Source: JAVBNA01 sp031551875
GTDB lineage: Bacteria > Bacillota > Clostridia > Oscillospirales > Acutalibacteraceae
DNA length: 38,657 bases
Direction: 5' to 3'
NCBI GenBank assembly: GCA_031551875.1
Contig: JAVBNA010000011.1
Span: forward strand, 1 to 38,657
The translations under genes were made by a program, and so were the position numbers. This document shows positions 23,643-32,551 of the stretch, in pieces. Within the stretch, counting starts at the first letter, position 1. Each line of letters starts with the position of its first letter. The notes beneath the pieces were generated by a model, which was not told where the DNA came from, ran no database searches, and saw only the letters and a program-made list of their open reading frames with translations.

Positions 23643-24155
23643 TTGAACCGGGAAGAAGTTTTTTTCAACAGTGCGGGCAAGTCGGATCTGGAAGCAATCC
23701 GACAGATTCTCAACCATTACATTGTCAATACATCCCATATCTGGTCGGAGACTCTTCGGTTGCCCCGCGACGTCGTACGTATGTACCGCTCTCATCAGTT
23801 TTCAGACCGAACACCCTTCGTGGTGGCTGAATGGCGGGGAAAGGTGGTTGGTTTTTCCGCCCTGTCCTTTGTCAGCATGAGCGATGGGTGGAGTGATGTC
23901 ACCGAAGTAATGGTATACGTTCACCCGGACTTTTTGGGCAGAGGCATTGGCCGCGGGCTTTTGGAAGCGGTCATGGAGCGGGGCTATCATGCGGGACTAT
24001 ATGCGGTGCTCGCCAAGATTGATGCGGAGAACACGCCCAGTCTCCGGCTGCACCGTTCCTTTGGGTTTGAAGAATACGGCGTCCTGCGGGGCGTGGGCAG
24101 GAAATTCGGCGCAAGACGCACCTGTGTGGAGATGGTCTATTACTATTATGGTTGA
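23643..24155 (+). CDS. GNAT-family N-acetyltransferase, phosphinothricin-acetyltransferase-like
   Basis: This 170-aa protein has the acetyl-CoA binding motif VMVYVHPDFLGRGIGRGLLE (Q/RxxGxG/A type) and the late motif IDAENTPSLRLHRSFGFEEYGVL typical of Pat/YwnH-like GNATs. It also has the characteristic N-terminal pattern of RQILNHYIVNT followed by SHIW. It probably acetylates a small amine; the substrate is not predictable. TTG 23643 follows AAGGGGG at 10 nt; a GTG at 23613 is possible but lacks a clear site. It is divergent from the GSADGPT orphan. Confidence 0.85.
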   Translation: MNREEVFFNSAGKSDLEAIRQILNHYIVNTSHIWSETLRLPRDVVRMYRSHQFSDRTPFVVAEWRGKVVGFSALSFVSMSDGWSDVTEVMVYVHPDFLGRGIGRGLLEAVMERGYHAGLYAVLAKIDAENTPSLRLHRSFGFEEYGVLRGVGRKFGARRTCVEMVYYYYG

Positions 24156-24188
24156 GCGACCTCCATGACGGCAATTCGCTCTTTTTCC

Positions 24189-24217
24189 TTGACATTGTAC
24201 TTATTTTCATATATGAT
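24189..24217 (+). promoter_or_regulatory. Promoter of the Fur-family regulator
   Basis: TTGACA (24189-24194), 17 nt, TATGAT (24212-24217). Confidence 0.8.
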
Positions 24218-24234
24218 TGTAACAGATATAAAAC

Positions 24235-24247
24235 TGTAAACATTACA
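24235..24247. promoter_or_regulatory. Candidate Fur/PerR-type operator
   Basis: TGTAAACATTACA is a palindrome of two TGTAA half-sites 3 nt apart, between the promoter and the start codon; another TGTAA lies at 24218-24222. The location suggests autoregulation. Confidence 0.5.
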
Positions 24248-24261
24248 AGGAGCGGACAGCC

Positions 24262-24687
24262 ATGAGCATTGAACAGATTGCCGGCCGGCTTAAAATCCAT
24301 GACATCCGTCCGACCCAGCAGCGGATTAAGGTGTACGAATACCTTCTCAAGCATCCCACGCATCCGTCTGTGGACACAATCTATACGGCACTTTCGCCGG
24401 AGTATCCCACCTTTTCCAAGACAACCGTGTACAATACGCTGGACGTCTTGTTAAAAGCGGGGCTGATTCGTGCCGTGCTTCTATCGGGCAACGAGGTGCG
24501 ATATGATGGAAATGCAAACGAGCACGGGCATTTCTTCTGTCGGCGCTGCAGTGAGGTCTATGATTTCGAGTATGTGCTGGGTGTGACTGCCTCCGAGGAA
24601 CTGGAGGGATTTCAAACTGAACGTCGGGATCTGTATCAGTTTGGCCTGTGCCGTACCTGTGCAAAGGAAGAAGAAAAAGCGATTTGA
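24262..24687 (+). CDS. Fur-family transcriptional regulator (PerR-like)
   Basis: This 141-aa protein has an N-terminal winged helix (about 10-80, RPTQQRIKVYEYLLKHPTHPSVDTIY and FSKTTVYNTLDVLL, shown in parts) and a C-terminal metal domain. The regulatory-site residues are visible in RYDGNANEHGHFFC, with CxxC pairs in CRRC and CRTC for the structural zinc. The Asp (not Glu) in the RYDG segment favours a PerR-type peroxide sensor over an iron-sensing Fur. AAGGAGCGG precedes the ATG. No peroxide-defence gene is adjacent. Confidence 0.88.
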   Translation: MSIEQIAGRLKIHDIRPTQQRIKVYEYLLKHPTHPSVDTIYTALSPEYPTFSKTTVYNTLDVLLKAGLIRAVLLSGNEVRYDGNANEHGHFFCRRCSEVYDFEYVLGVTASEELEGFQTERRDLYQFGLCRTCAKEEEKAI

Positions 24688-24705
24688 CCGCGTGGGAATC
24701 CACCT

Positions 24706-24733
24706 AAAGCCTGCCGATATCGGTAGGCTTTTT
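24706..24733 (+). terminator. Terminator after the Fur-family gene
   Basis: AAGCCTGCCGA pairs with TCGGTAGGCTT (one G-T) followed by TTT. It abuts the end of the convergent protease gene. Confidence 0.8.
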
Positions 24734-25615
24734 CTAGGGTTCGTCGTCCTCCTCCACGGCGGCGTGACGGTATCGGTAGGAAGTTTTATCCGCCTCCGCG
24801 AGGCATCGACCATAGGCCCAGCGGGCGAAAAGGACAAGGCCTACGGCAGAAGCCACAATAAGGCCCTCCACGAGCGAGAGACTTTTGATCACGCCCCGCT
24901 GAGACAGCGCAGCGACCACGTCCACAGCGGCGTGAAGCCCGATGGCAAGCGGATAAAACCAGAATTTTCCGATGCGGCTGACCGACAGCCAGACCAGCAC
25001 CGAAAGGGAAAGCTGGATGGTGATGGCGGCGGCACGCTCCAGGCCGGCGACCAGAAACAGGGCGGGAGAAGCGCCGGTCAGTGCGTCAATCTGCTTTTGG
25101 ATGGCGGACGAGGCCTGTACCGCCGCGTCGGCGGAAAGTCCCGAAAGGTTAAGAAGCGCGGCGGCGCCTCCGGAATTGATCGTAAAAGCAAGGACAATAT
25201 TGGACAGCATGGTGAGTCCAACCAGAATGATGGCCTCCGCACCTCCGTGCCCAACGCCGTAGGCCAATGCCGCATAGGGGTTGTCCTGCCTGCGGCGGAT
25301 GAGCAAAAAGCTCAGCAGACGCGCGGTTTCCTCAAAGATTCCGGCGGCAAGGCAAGCGTACAGGACATAGGCAAAGGTGGAGTTTTCAAAAAACCTGGCG
25401 GTGGTTTCGTTTCCGACCAGCAGGTACTGATGAAGCAGTGATTCGAGTACCAGAACGAACAGGATGAACCCCGCGGCTCCGAGCAGGGGCGGCATAGGGC
25501 CGACCTTTTGCTTTTTGTACAGGAGGATGAGAAGAAAAATGGGTAGCCCGACCGAAACAAGAAACGAGACGACCATAAAAATAATGGACAGCGCGGGAAC
25601 TGTTGCCTGCTCCAT
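24734..25615 (-). CDS. YhfC-type intramembrane metalloprotease
   Basis: This 293-aa protein has about seven to eight membrane helices. The zinc-protease-like motifs of the YhfC/PrsW/CPBP superfamily occur in order: FEETARLL (EExxR, about 95), YGVGHGGAEAI (HGGxE, about 122) and GLHAAVDVV (third His, about 226). It probably cleaves or binds membrane peptides; the substrate is unknown. The second ATG (25615) is chosen because GGAGGG is 6 nt upstream; the first overlaps it. The C-terminal tail is charged (AVEEDDEP). Confidence 0.87.
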   Translation of the reverse strand: MEQATVPALSIIFMVVSFLVSVGLPIFLLILLYKKQKVGPMPPLLGAAGFILFVLVLESLLHQYLLVGNETTARFFENSTFAYVLYACLAAGIFEETARLLSFLLIRRRQDNPYAALAYGVGHGGAEAIILVGLTMLSNIVLAFTINSGGAAALLNLSGLSADAAVQASSAIQKQIDALTGASPALFLVAGLERAAAITIQLSLSVLVWLSVSRIGKFWFYPLAIGLHAAVDVVAALSQRGVIKSLSLVEGLIVASAVGLVLFARWAYGRCLAEADKTSYRYRHAAVEEDDEP

Positions 25616-25700
25616 GTACATCCCTCCAAGCTAAAAATCAACTTTTTCTTATTTTACCATAAAAAGTCAAAACTTACAATAGAGACGAGGAGCACTCCAT

Positions 25701-25730
25701 AAAAAAAGGCGGGCTTTTCGCCCGCCTTTA
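25701..25730 (-). terminator. Terminator of the SMR gene pair
   Basis: Minus-strand AAAGGCGGGC / GCCCGCCTTT hairpin followed by seven T residues. Confidence 0.9.
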
Positions 25731-25759
25731 AATGTGTATTCCTTTGGTCATACTGTACT

Positions 25760-26110
25760 TTACAGCCGAATGGAGAAGACCGCAATTCCGAGAATGATAA
25801 CGCCCATGCCGATCAGCTTCCGGCGGCTCAGCTTTTCCTTGAGGAAAAGCCAGCCCAGGACGCTGACAAAGATATAGCCGGTGGACTCCAGAATGGGCGC
25901 CAGGGAAAGGGGCACTTTTTTCAGGGCGTACATGGTGACGAAGGTGGAAACAAAGAAAACCAGATACGCGCCGATCACCAGTGGGTTGATATACTCCTTA
26001 ATTTTGGTTTCATAGGTTTTGCCGGCCGAAATTTTGAGGATGATCTGGGACACCGAAGCAATGAAGACCGAGGCGACCATAATGCAGGCGTAGATTAACA
26101 GCTCACTCAT
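25760..26110 (-). CDS. SMR/EamA-type small transporter, subunit 2
   Basis: This 116-aa protein has four predicted membrane helices. The C-terminal half (LESTGYIFVSVLGWLFLKEKLSRRKLIG, in parts) is the EamA/SMR signature with the FLKEKLS loop. It starts at ATG 26110 inside the last codons of the upstream partner gene (8-bp overlap). Paired genes of this kind form heterodimeric drug/metabolite or ArnE/ArnF-like lipid-carrier transporters; the substrate is unknown. Confidence 0.87.
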   Translation of the reverse strand: MSELLIYACIMVASVFIASVSQIILKISAGKTYETKIKEYINPLVIGAYLVFFVSTFVTMYALKKVPLSLAPILESTGYIFVSVLGWLFLKEKLSRRKLIGMGVIILGIAVFSIRL

Positions 26111-26468
26111 TGTCACTCACCACCAAATAAACACCGGCAAATATGATGAGCCCGCCGATGATGTTAAAAATTGTTATGACCTCATTGAAAAAGATCGCGC
26201 CCCAAAGCATGCCCCACACGATGGTCACTGCTTTGTTAGAGTAAGCGGTGGTCAGTGGCATGCGCTTAATGACCTGTTGCCAGAGGATGGCGTAGATGCC
26301 CAGCGACAGAAAAACCAGCCCCATATAAAAAATAAAGGGGAGATTCCAGATGCCGTCCGCTTCGGAAACGCGCGCCGCCGTTTTCGAGGCGATCTGCCCT
26401 AGAGAGTAGATGAGCAGGATCGCGTGAAGCATGAGAAGGTCTTTACCATTTGTTTTGGTTGTCCTCAT
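26103..26468 (-). CDS. SMR/EamA-type small transporter, subunit 1
   Basis: This 121-aa, four-helix protein has a longer charged N-terminus and the signature KAVTIVWGMLWGAIFFNEVIT. It is similar in size and layout to the following gene and overlaps it, so they are probably co-translated and assemble in opposite or dual topology. CGGAG lies before the ATG. The gene starts 26 nt after pcrA and likely shares its transcript. Confidence 0.87.
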   Translation of the reverse strand: MRTTKTNGKDLLMLHAILLIYSLGQIASKTAARVSEADGIWNLPFIFYMGLVFLSLGIYAILWQQVIKRMPLTTAYSNKAVTIVWGMLWGAIFFNEVITIFNIIGGLIIFAGVYLVVSDNE

Positions 26469-26494
26469 CGTACACTCCGTTCTTTACCAAAAGA

Positions 26495-28879
26495 TTAGAC
26501 CTTCGTCAATCGGGCAAAATTGGACATCAGTTTTTTGGTGCCCACCTTTTCAAAGGAAATCTCTATCAGAGAGTCATTGCCCATGGCGGTGACACTAATA
26601 ATTTTACCCACGCCGAAGGATTTATGCGAAACGGTTTCCCCTGGCAGGAAGTTGGCGTGAGACGCGTGCGTAGCCTGTCCGGCGCCGATGTTTAAAGCGG
26701 CCTGGGTCGTGGTGATACGGGACAGCTTGGCGTCCTCAGGCACCCGTATACCCGTGTCAAGCTTCTGCCACTGACGGGCGCGGGTTTTCTCAGTCAGCTC
26801 CTCCGGAATCTCCTGTGCGAAGCGGGAGATTTTGTTGCGGTTGGTGGAGCCGTACAGCATACGCGAGTCGGCGCTCAGAATGTAGAGCTTTTCCTTGGCA
26901 CGCGTGATGCCGACATAGGCGAGACGGCGCTCCTCTTCGATCTCTCCGGGATTCATGATCGCGGAATAGCCGGGAAAAATGCCCTCTTCAAAGCCGGGCA
27001 AAAAGACAAACGGGAACTCAAGCCCCTTGGCAGAGTGCATGGTCATAAGCACCACAGCGCTTGACTCGGCATTGTAGTTGTCGATGTCGGTCATGAGGGA
27101 GACCTCCTCAAGGAAACCGGACAGGGAAACGTCCCCTTCATGGTCGGTTTCATAGGCGAGCAGGTTGGAGGCAAGCTCCTGGATGTTTTCCATGCGCGTT
27201 TGCTGCTCCTCGTTGCTCGGATCAAGCGCGCGCAGATAGCCCGACTTGTCCAGCAGCTGTGTGTACAGCTCGTGCAGGGACTCCTCGTTTTGCCGGTTGA
27301 ACTCAATCAGGTCGGTGATCAGCTTTCCGAACTGCATCAGCTTTCCGGCGCTGCGCTGCAGGCGGTCGTATTCGTCGGCGTGACACAGCACCTCAAACAG
27401 GCTGGTGCCCGTCCCTTCGGCGATTTCCGAGGCAGTATTGACCGTTTTATCGCCAATCGTGCGCTTGGGCTCATTGATGATCCGGCGCAGACGCACCTCG
27501 TCATAGGGGTTGTTGATCACGCTCAAGTAGGCGATCATGTCGCGGATTTCCTTGCGCTCATAGAAGCGGTGGCCGCCAATGATGCGATAGGGAATACCGC
27601 TTTTGATCAGGTTTTTTTCAATCGTGTTGGACTGTGCGTTCATGCGGTACAGCACGGCAAAATCGGAATAGGGCCGTCCGTCCGCCGCCTGAGAAATGAT
27701 CGTATCCACGATGTAGGCGGCTTCATCCTGTTCATTGTCTGCGGTGTGCAGCGAGACGCTTTCGCCTGCGCCGTTCTTGGTCCAGAGGCTCTTGCCCTTG
27801 CGTTCGCTGTTGTTTGAGATCACGGCGTTGGCGGCGTCCAGAATGTTTTGTGTTGAGCGGTAGTTCTGCTCCAGCCGGATGACAACCGCGTCGGGATATT
27901 CATGCTCAAAGGAGAGAATGTTTTTGATGGTTGCGCCGCGGAATTTATAGATGCTCTGATCGTCGTCGCCCACGACGCACAGGTTGCGCCATTTGCCGGC
28001 CAAAAGCTTGACCAGACGATACTGGATTGTGTTGGTATCCTGATACTCGTCCACCAGTATGTAGCGGAAGCGGTTCTGGTAGTACTCAAGTAGGTCGGGA
28101 CAGCTTTCCAGCAGCCGCACCGCGTGAAAAAGCAGGTCGTCAAAGTCCATGGCATCGCCGTCCTGAAGCCTGCGCTGATAAAGCTCGTAGGCCTCGGCGA
28201 TTTTTTTCAGGCGGAAGTCTCCGCCGACGTTTTTTTCATAGTCCTCAGGTGTGAGCATCTGATCCTTGGCGCGGGAGATCTCCGCGAGGATCGCCTTAAT
28301 GGGCAGAAATTTCTCCTCAATCCCCAAAGACTTGATGCATTCCTTCATCAGCCGCTTGCTGTCATCGGTATCATAGACTGTAAAATGATTCGTGAAACCG
28401 ATGCGGTCACCGTCACGGCGCAGGATGCGTGCACAGGACGCGTGGAAGGTGGACGCCCAGACGTCGTCGCCCTGTGTGCCCAGCTGGGTGCGCAGACGCT
28501 CCTTGAGCTCGCCCGCCGCCTTATTGGTGAAGGTGATCGCGAGAATCTGCCACGCTTTCGCGGGCTGGCAGGAGAGCCGGAAAGCAATGTCGGGAGACAG
28601 TTCTTTTTCACCGTCCAGCACCGCTTCCATCAGATCAAGGTCGGTCTGGGAAAGATGCTCGGGCAGTATGTCCGATTCATAGGCGTTCCCAAAGCGGATG
28701 ATGTTTGCGATCCGCTGGATGAGCACGGTGGTTTTACCGCTGCCCGCGCCCGCTAAAATAAGCAGAGGGCCTTCCGTATGAAAAACGGCCCGCATTTGCT
28801 CGGCATTGAGCTTCCCAAAAGTCCGCTCAAGTATTTTTTTTCGTAAGGCCAGAAAGTTTCTTCCTATTGTTTCATTCAT
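26495..28879 (-). CDS. pcrA: ATP-dependent DNA helicase PcrA/UvrD type
   Basis: This superfamily 1A 3'-5' helicase acts in nucleotide excision repair, replication and clearing RecA. The 794-aa protein has Walker A (LILAGAGSGKTTVLIQR, about 41-57), motif Ia (ITFTNKAAGELKERL), motif II (ILVDEYQDTN), motif III (VVGDDDQSIYKFRGA), motif IV (EQNYRSTQNIL), motif V (LMTMHSAKGLEFPFVFLPG) and motif VI (RRLAYVGITRAKEKLY). The C-terminus carries the Tudor-like fold (VSHKSFGVGKIISV) that binds RNA polymerase in PcrA. Confidence 0.97.
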   Translation of the reverse strand: MNETIGRNFLALRKKILERTFGKLNAEQMRAVFHTEGPLLILAGAGSGKTTVLIQRIANIIRFGNAYESDILPEHLSQTDLDLMEAVLDGEKELSPDIAFRLSCQPAKAWQILAITFTNKAAGELKERLRTQLGTQGDDVWASTFHASCARILRRDGDRIGFTNHFTVYDTDDSKRLMKECIKSLGIEEKFLPIKAILAEISRAKDQMLTPEDYEKNVGGDFRLKKIAEAYELYQRRLQDGDAMDFDDLLFHAVRLLESCPDLLEYYQNRFRYILVDEYQDTNTIQYRLVKLLAGKWRNLCVVGDDDQSIYKFRGATIKNILSFEHEYPDAVVIRLEQNYRSTQNILDAANAVISNNSERKGKSLWTKNGAGESVSLHTADNEQDEAAYIVDTIISQAADGRPYSDFAVLYRMNAQSNTIEKNLIKSGIPYRIIGGHRFYERKEIRDMIAYLSVINNPYDEVRLRRIINEPKRTIGDKTVNTASEIAEGTGTSLFEVLCHADEYDRLQRSAGKLMQFGKLITDLIEFNRQNEESLHELYTQLLDKSGYLRALDPSNEEQQTRMENIQELASNLLAYETDHEGDVSLSGFLEEVSLMTDIDNYNAESSAVVLMTMHSAKGLEFPFVFLPGFEEGIFPGYSAIMNPGEIEEERRLAYVGITRAKEKLYILSADSRMLYGSTNRNKISRFAQEIPEELTEKTRARQWQKLDTGIRVPEDAKLSRITTTQAALNIGAGQATHASHANFLPGETVSHKSFGVGKIISVTAMGNDSLIEISFEKVGTKKLMSNFARLTKV

Positions 28880-28912
28880 TGTTTTACACCGCCATTTTTA
28901 CTGTATTCTTAT

Positions 28913-28941
28913 AGTATAAAGCGAAATCAAGAAAATTGCAA
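28913..28941 (-). promoter_or_regulatory. Promoter of pcrA
   Basis: Minus-strand TTGCAA (28936-28941), 17 nt, TATACT (28913-28918). Confidence 0.7.
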
Positions 28942-28980
28942 ATATTGTGTGGGTTTTTGGGGAATTTTCGTTTTTCAGCG

Positions 28981-29020
28981 CAAAAAATAAAAGCGGCGTC
29001 ACCCGGAGTGGTGACGCCGC
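28981..29020 (-). terminator. Terminator of the membrane/repeat protein gene
   Basis: GCGGCGTCACC (28993-29003) pairs with GGTGACGCCGC (29010-29020). On the minus strand it is followed by a T-rich tract (TTTTATTTTTT). Confidence 0.9.
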
Positions 29021-29035
29021 GAGGGAGAAAGCAAA

Positions 29036-30658
29036 CTAAAATTCATCTGGGGCGACCGATGTAGAGGGCGCCTCCTTATATTTGCTTGCAGGGGAGCCGT
29101 CGTAGAAAACATACTCATAATATGTATAGGAACGTTTCGTGGAGGTCAGGGTGATGGTGTCATCCGCCTTATAATATTCTGCGTTGACCCCAAACATTTG
29201 CTTGTTGCCAAACCACTGATAGCCGTACGCGTTATTGACATAATATTTACCGGCAGGGAGGTTGATACGAGTGCTACCCTTTTTGGCAATAAAAAGAAAG
29301 GCGACAAATTCGTTCTTGTCAGTGAAAATTTTGATCAGTGTGGGAATGTCTTCCTTGATGATGAATTTGATGTAGGGGGATCCCCTTCCGAATTTGGAGT
29401 TGCGCTCTATCACGCCGGTCTTGGGGAAATCAAAGACGCATTGCTTGGCTTTTTCGCGGCTGTCCTTAAAGTCGTCTAAGGCGGTAAACAATGCATAAGC
29501 GGTCTCATAATCCTTGGCCTTCAGCTTTTCCTCGGCGCGCTGATAGTCGGCGTTCTGCTTACAGACGCGCGCCTTCTCAGCGCTGTCCTGAAACCCGTCC
29601 GATACCGAAAGAAATGCGTCATACGCCTCGCTGTATTTTTCGGCGGCCATCAGCGTCTGGGCTTCACCATATAGGATAGAATCCTCACAAAAAAGCGCCT
29701 GATCGGCAGCATCCTCAAAATTGACCAGCGCGTCAAACGCTCCCTTTGCCTTTACATAATCCTTTGCATCCAGAAGCTTCTCGGCCTCTAAATAAGCGGC
29801 TTTGTTTCGAAAATAGACCGCTTTGGAGGGCGCGTCTTTAAATTTTCCCAAAGACTGATAGACGGCGGAGGCCTGCGCGGGGTTCCGCGCTTCATATGCC
29901 TGTGCGCGGCTGTACTGTATGATCGCATAGCCTTGTAAAGTGCCTGCGGCGGCAAACAACACCACGAGCAGAGTAGAGATCGGAAGAAGAAAAGTGATTC
30001 GGGTGCTCTTTTTTGTGTGTTTGCCCAGCACAGAAAACAGGAAAATCAGCAGAATGAAGAGAATGATCGCGCCGTACAGGACATACCGTCCTAAAAGAAA
30101 GTCAATTCCAATCAGGGAAAACCCTATGCCGCCCAGGACGAGGGAAAACAGCAGGAAAAAGACTGGCCGGGATTTGGGCTTTTTTTTGACGAGGGCAACG
30201 AGCAGGAAAATGAGTGACAGCACGCCGCCCAGGATGCCCAGACCCCAGAAAATATAGGATATGCCTGTTGTTGTGTTGGGCGCGCCGGAAAGCAGCAGCC
30301 ATCCGACCCCCGTAAAATGGAGCAGCAGGTCAAGGACACCTACTAACACGGAAAATACTCTTTTGGGTTTCGGCTTTGCCCAGGCGATGGCCAACGAGGC
30401 AATTCCGGCAGCGATTAATCCACCGGCTGCCCACTGTCCATATGGTCTAAAACTCTGAAAATACAGGAGAGCCAGCGCCAGGATCCCTAAAAACAGGGAA
30501 AACAGCGGAAGCACCGAAAATGTCTTATGTACCGTGGAGGGCGGTTTCGGGGAGGGGAAATTGACAGTTGTCGGAGTGTCGGCGGTTACTTCGAATGGGG
30601 GGAGAATTTCCGTCACAGAAGGGATGCTGTCAACGTGCAGATCGTCTTGTGTATTCAT
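29036..30658 (-). CDS. Large membrane protein with TPR-like repeats, unknown function
   Basis: The 540-aa product has a Pro/Thr-rich N-terminus (1-45), seven to eight membrane helices (about 46-255), then helical repeats of about 37 residues from about 260 to 405. The repeat pattern is A..LL.AKDY..A...F..L..F.DA...A..C, seen at least four times (for example AEKLLDAKDYVKAKGAF and EEKLKAKDYETAYALF). A C-terminal beta-rich domain (about 410-540) contains INLPAGKYYVNNAYGYQWFG. The layout suggests a membrane anchor presenting a protein-binding repeat and an exported domain. GAGGAGG precedes the ATG. Confidence 0.8.
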   Translation of the reverse strand: MNTQDDLHVDSIPSVTEILPPFEVTADTPTTVNFPSPKPPSTVHKTFSVLPLFSLFLGILALALLYFQSFRPYGQWAAGGLIAAGIASLAIAWAKPKPKRVFSVLVGVLDLLLHFTGVGWLLLSGAPNTTTGISYIFWGLGILGGVLSLIFLLVALVKKKPKSRPVFFLLFSLVLGGIGFSLIGIDFLLGRYVLYGAIILFILLIFLFSVLGKHTKKSTRITFLLPISTLLVVLFAAAGTLQGYAIIQYSRAQAYEARNPAQASAVYQSLGKFKDAPSKAVYFRNKAAYLEAEKLLDAKDYVKAKGAFDALVNFEDAADQALFCEDSILYGEAQTLMAAEKYSEAYDAFLSVSDGFQDSAEKARVCKQNADYQRAEEKLKAKDYETAYALFTALDDFKDSREKAKQCVFDFPKTGVIERNSKFGRGSPYIKFIIKEDIPTLIKIFTDKNEFVAFLFIAKKGSTRINLPAGKYYVNNAYGYQWFGNKQMFGVNAEYYKADDTITLTSTKRSYTYYEYVFYDGSPASKYKEAPSTSVAPDEF

Positions 30659-30739
30659 TATTAAACCTCCTCATAATTGGTATTCTGATCAAATATTACC
30701 ATAATTTCATAAATACTACAATGTTTATTAGAAAATTAA

Positions 30740-30777
30740 TATAAAAAACCGGCGCCGTATTTTGAACGGCGCCGGTT
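30740..30777 (-). terminator. Terminator of the hnd hydrogenase operon
   Basis: AACCGGCGCCGT (30747-30758) pairs perfectly with ACGGCGCCGGTT (30766-30777), followed on the minus strand by a T-rich tract. Confidence 0.93.
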
Positions 30778-30784
30778 GATTCAA

Positions 30785-32533
30785 TTAATACTTCTCCCGG
30801 GGGGTATAGGTGGTGTGCAGGATTTCGTGCGCCTTGTGGCTGCCCGGCTTCTCGAAGAATTCGTCGTAGACCTTCTTGATCACGGGGCTGTCGTGCGATT
30901 TTCTGAACGTCAGGTTCGCATCCTCTTCGTAGAGGGAAGCGGCGCGGACGGCCTTGAGGTCGATAAAGTTGCGCACGGAAGCGGGAACCATGGGCTGTCC
31001 GCCGCCGTTGACACAGCCGCCGGGGCAGCACATGATCTCAATGAAGTGGTAATCGGCGGTGCCGTCCTTGATTTTATCGAGGATAACCGACGCGTTCTTC
31101 AGACCGCTTGTGACCGCGACCTTGACGTCCATGCCGGCGATGTTGTACACCGCTTCCTTGATTTTCTCGGTGCCGCGCACTTCGTTGTAGTCAACCTGCT
31201 TCAGATCTTCGCCGGTCAGCAAATCGGCCGCGGTTCTGAGAGCCGCCTCCATGACGCCGCCGGTCGCGCCGAAAATCGCGCCTGCACCGGTAGAGACGTC
31301 AAGTGTGGCGTCAAACTCTTCATCGGGGAGAGTAGTGAAGGCGATGCCCGAACGGCTGATCATGCGGGCCAGCTCACGGGTGGTCAGCGCGAAGTCCACG
31401 TCCGGAATGCCCTTGCCCGCTGCCGACTGGCCGTCGAGGTCGGCCTCGACCTTTTTGGCTGTACAGGGAATGATGGACACCGTGACGATCTTTTTGGGGT
31501 CAAGCCCGTGCTTCTGCGCATAGTAGGTTTTGACCACCGCGCCGGTCATCTGCTGCGGGCTCTTGCAGGAGGAGAGGTGGGGGATTAGCTCGGGATAATA
31601 GGCCTCGCAGTACTGAATCCAGCCGGGGGAGCAGGAGGTGATCATGGGCAGCACACCGCCGCTTTGAATGCGCTCGATCAGCTCGTTGGCTTCCTCCATG
31701 ATGGTCAGGTCAGCGCCGAAGTCGGTGTCGAACACCTTGTCAAAGCCGAGGCGGCGCATAGCGGCAACCATCTTACCCTTGACGTTGGAGCCCACCGGCA
31801 TGCCGAACGACTCGCCCAGCGTGACGCGGATGGAGGGGGCGGGGAAAGCGATGACAATTTTATCGGGATCGGCAATCGCGTTGAATACGGGATCAATCTC
31901 GTCGTTTTCCACGAGCGCGCCGGTCGGGCAGTTGACCAGGCACTGTCCGCAGGCGACACAGGGTACGTCGGCGAGGTTTTTCTCAAACGCACAGCCGATG
32001 TGCGTGTCAAAGCCGCGGGCGTTGGGGCCGATGACGCCGACATGCTGCTCGCGGCAGGCGGCCTCACAGCGGCGGCAGAGGATGCACTTGTTGTTGTCGC
32101 GGATAATATAGGGGGTTCTCTCGACGGGATACTGCTGACGTTCGCCGTCGTAGTGGCCCTCGTCGTCCACGCCGAATTCATGACACAGCGCCTGCAGCTC
32201 ACAGTTGCCCGAACCGCTGCGGAAGCAGGAAAGGCATTTGCGGTCGTGGTTCGAGAGGATGAGTTCCAGGGAGATTTTGCGGGACTTCTGCACTCTCGGG
32301 GAGTTCGTAAAAATCTCCATGCCCTCGGAGACCGGATGGACGCAGGAGGCGACCAACGAACGGGCGCCCTTGACCTCGACGACGCAGATGCGGCAGGCGC
32401 CGATCTCGTTCATCTCTCTCATATAGCACAGGGTGGGGATATCAATACCGGCGAGCTTGGCCGCATCCAGAATGGTGGATCCCTGCGGCACAGAAACCGG
32501 CATATTGTTAATTTTAACATTGACCATTTCCAT
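30785..32533 (-). CDS. hndD: [FeFe] hydrogenase catalytic subunit (HydA/HndD, bifurcating type)
   Basis: This catalytic subunit has 582 aa. Domains in order: [2Fe-2S] plant-type ferredoxin fold (1-80, CYMREMNEIGACRIC), His-Cys [4Fe-4S] (NHDRKCLSC, about 96-115), two [4Fe-4S] ferredoxin motifs (CILCRRCEAAC and CVACGQCLVNCP), then the H-cluster domain. The H-cluster domain carries L1 TSCSPGWI (about 300), L2 IPCTAKK (about 355) and L3 MCCPGGCVNGGGQP (about 490). All cluster cysteines are present. It reduces protons or oxidises H2 and works with hndA-C, coupling to both NADH and ferredoxin. ATG 32533 lies 10 nt after AGGAG; the ATG 9 nt upstream is too close. Confidence 0.97.
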   Translation of the reverse strand: MEMVNVKINNMPVSVPQGSTILDAAKLAGIDIPTLCYMREMNEIGACRICVVEVKGARSLVASCVHPVSEGMEIFTNSPRVQKSRKISLELILSNHDRKCLSCFRSGSGNCELQALCHEFGVDDEGHYDGERQQYPVERTPYIIRDNNKCILCRRCEAACREQHVGVIGPNARGFDTHIGCAFEKNLADVPCVACGQCLVNCPTGALVENDEIDPVFNAIADPDKIVIAFPAPSIRVTLGESFGMPVGSNVKGKMVAAMRRLGFDKVFDTDFGADLTIMEEANELIERIQSGGVLPMITSCSPGWIQYCEAYYPELIPHLSSCKSPQQMTGAVVKTYYAQKHGLDPKKIVTVSIIPCTAKKVEADLDGQSAAGKGIPDVDFALTTRELARMISRSGIAFTTLPDEEFDATLDVSTGAGAIFGATGGVMEAALRTAADLLTGEDLKQVDYNEVRGTEKIKEAVYNIAGMDVKVAVTSGLKNASVILDKIKDGTADYHFIEIMCCPGGCVNGGGQPMVPASVRNFIDLKAVRAASLYEEDANLTFRKSHDSPVIKKVYDEFFEKPGSHKAHEILHTTYTPREKY

Positions 32534-32551
32534 GTTTTGCATGCTCCTTTC

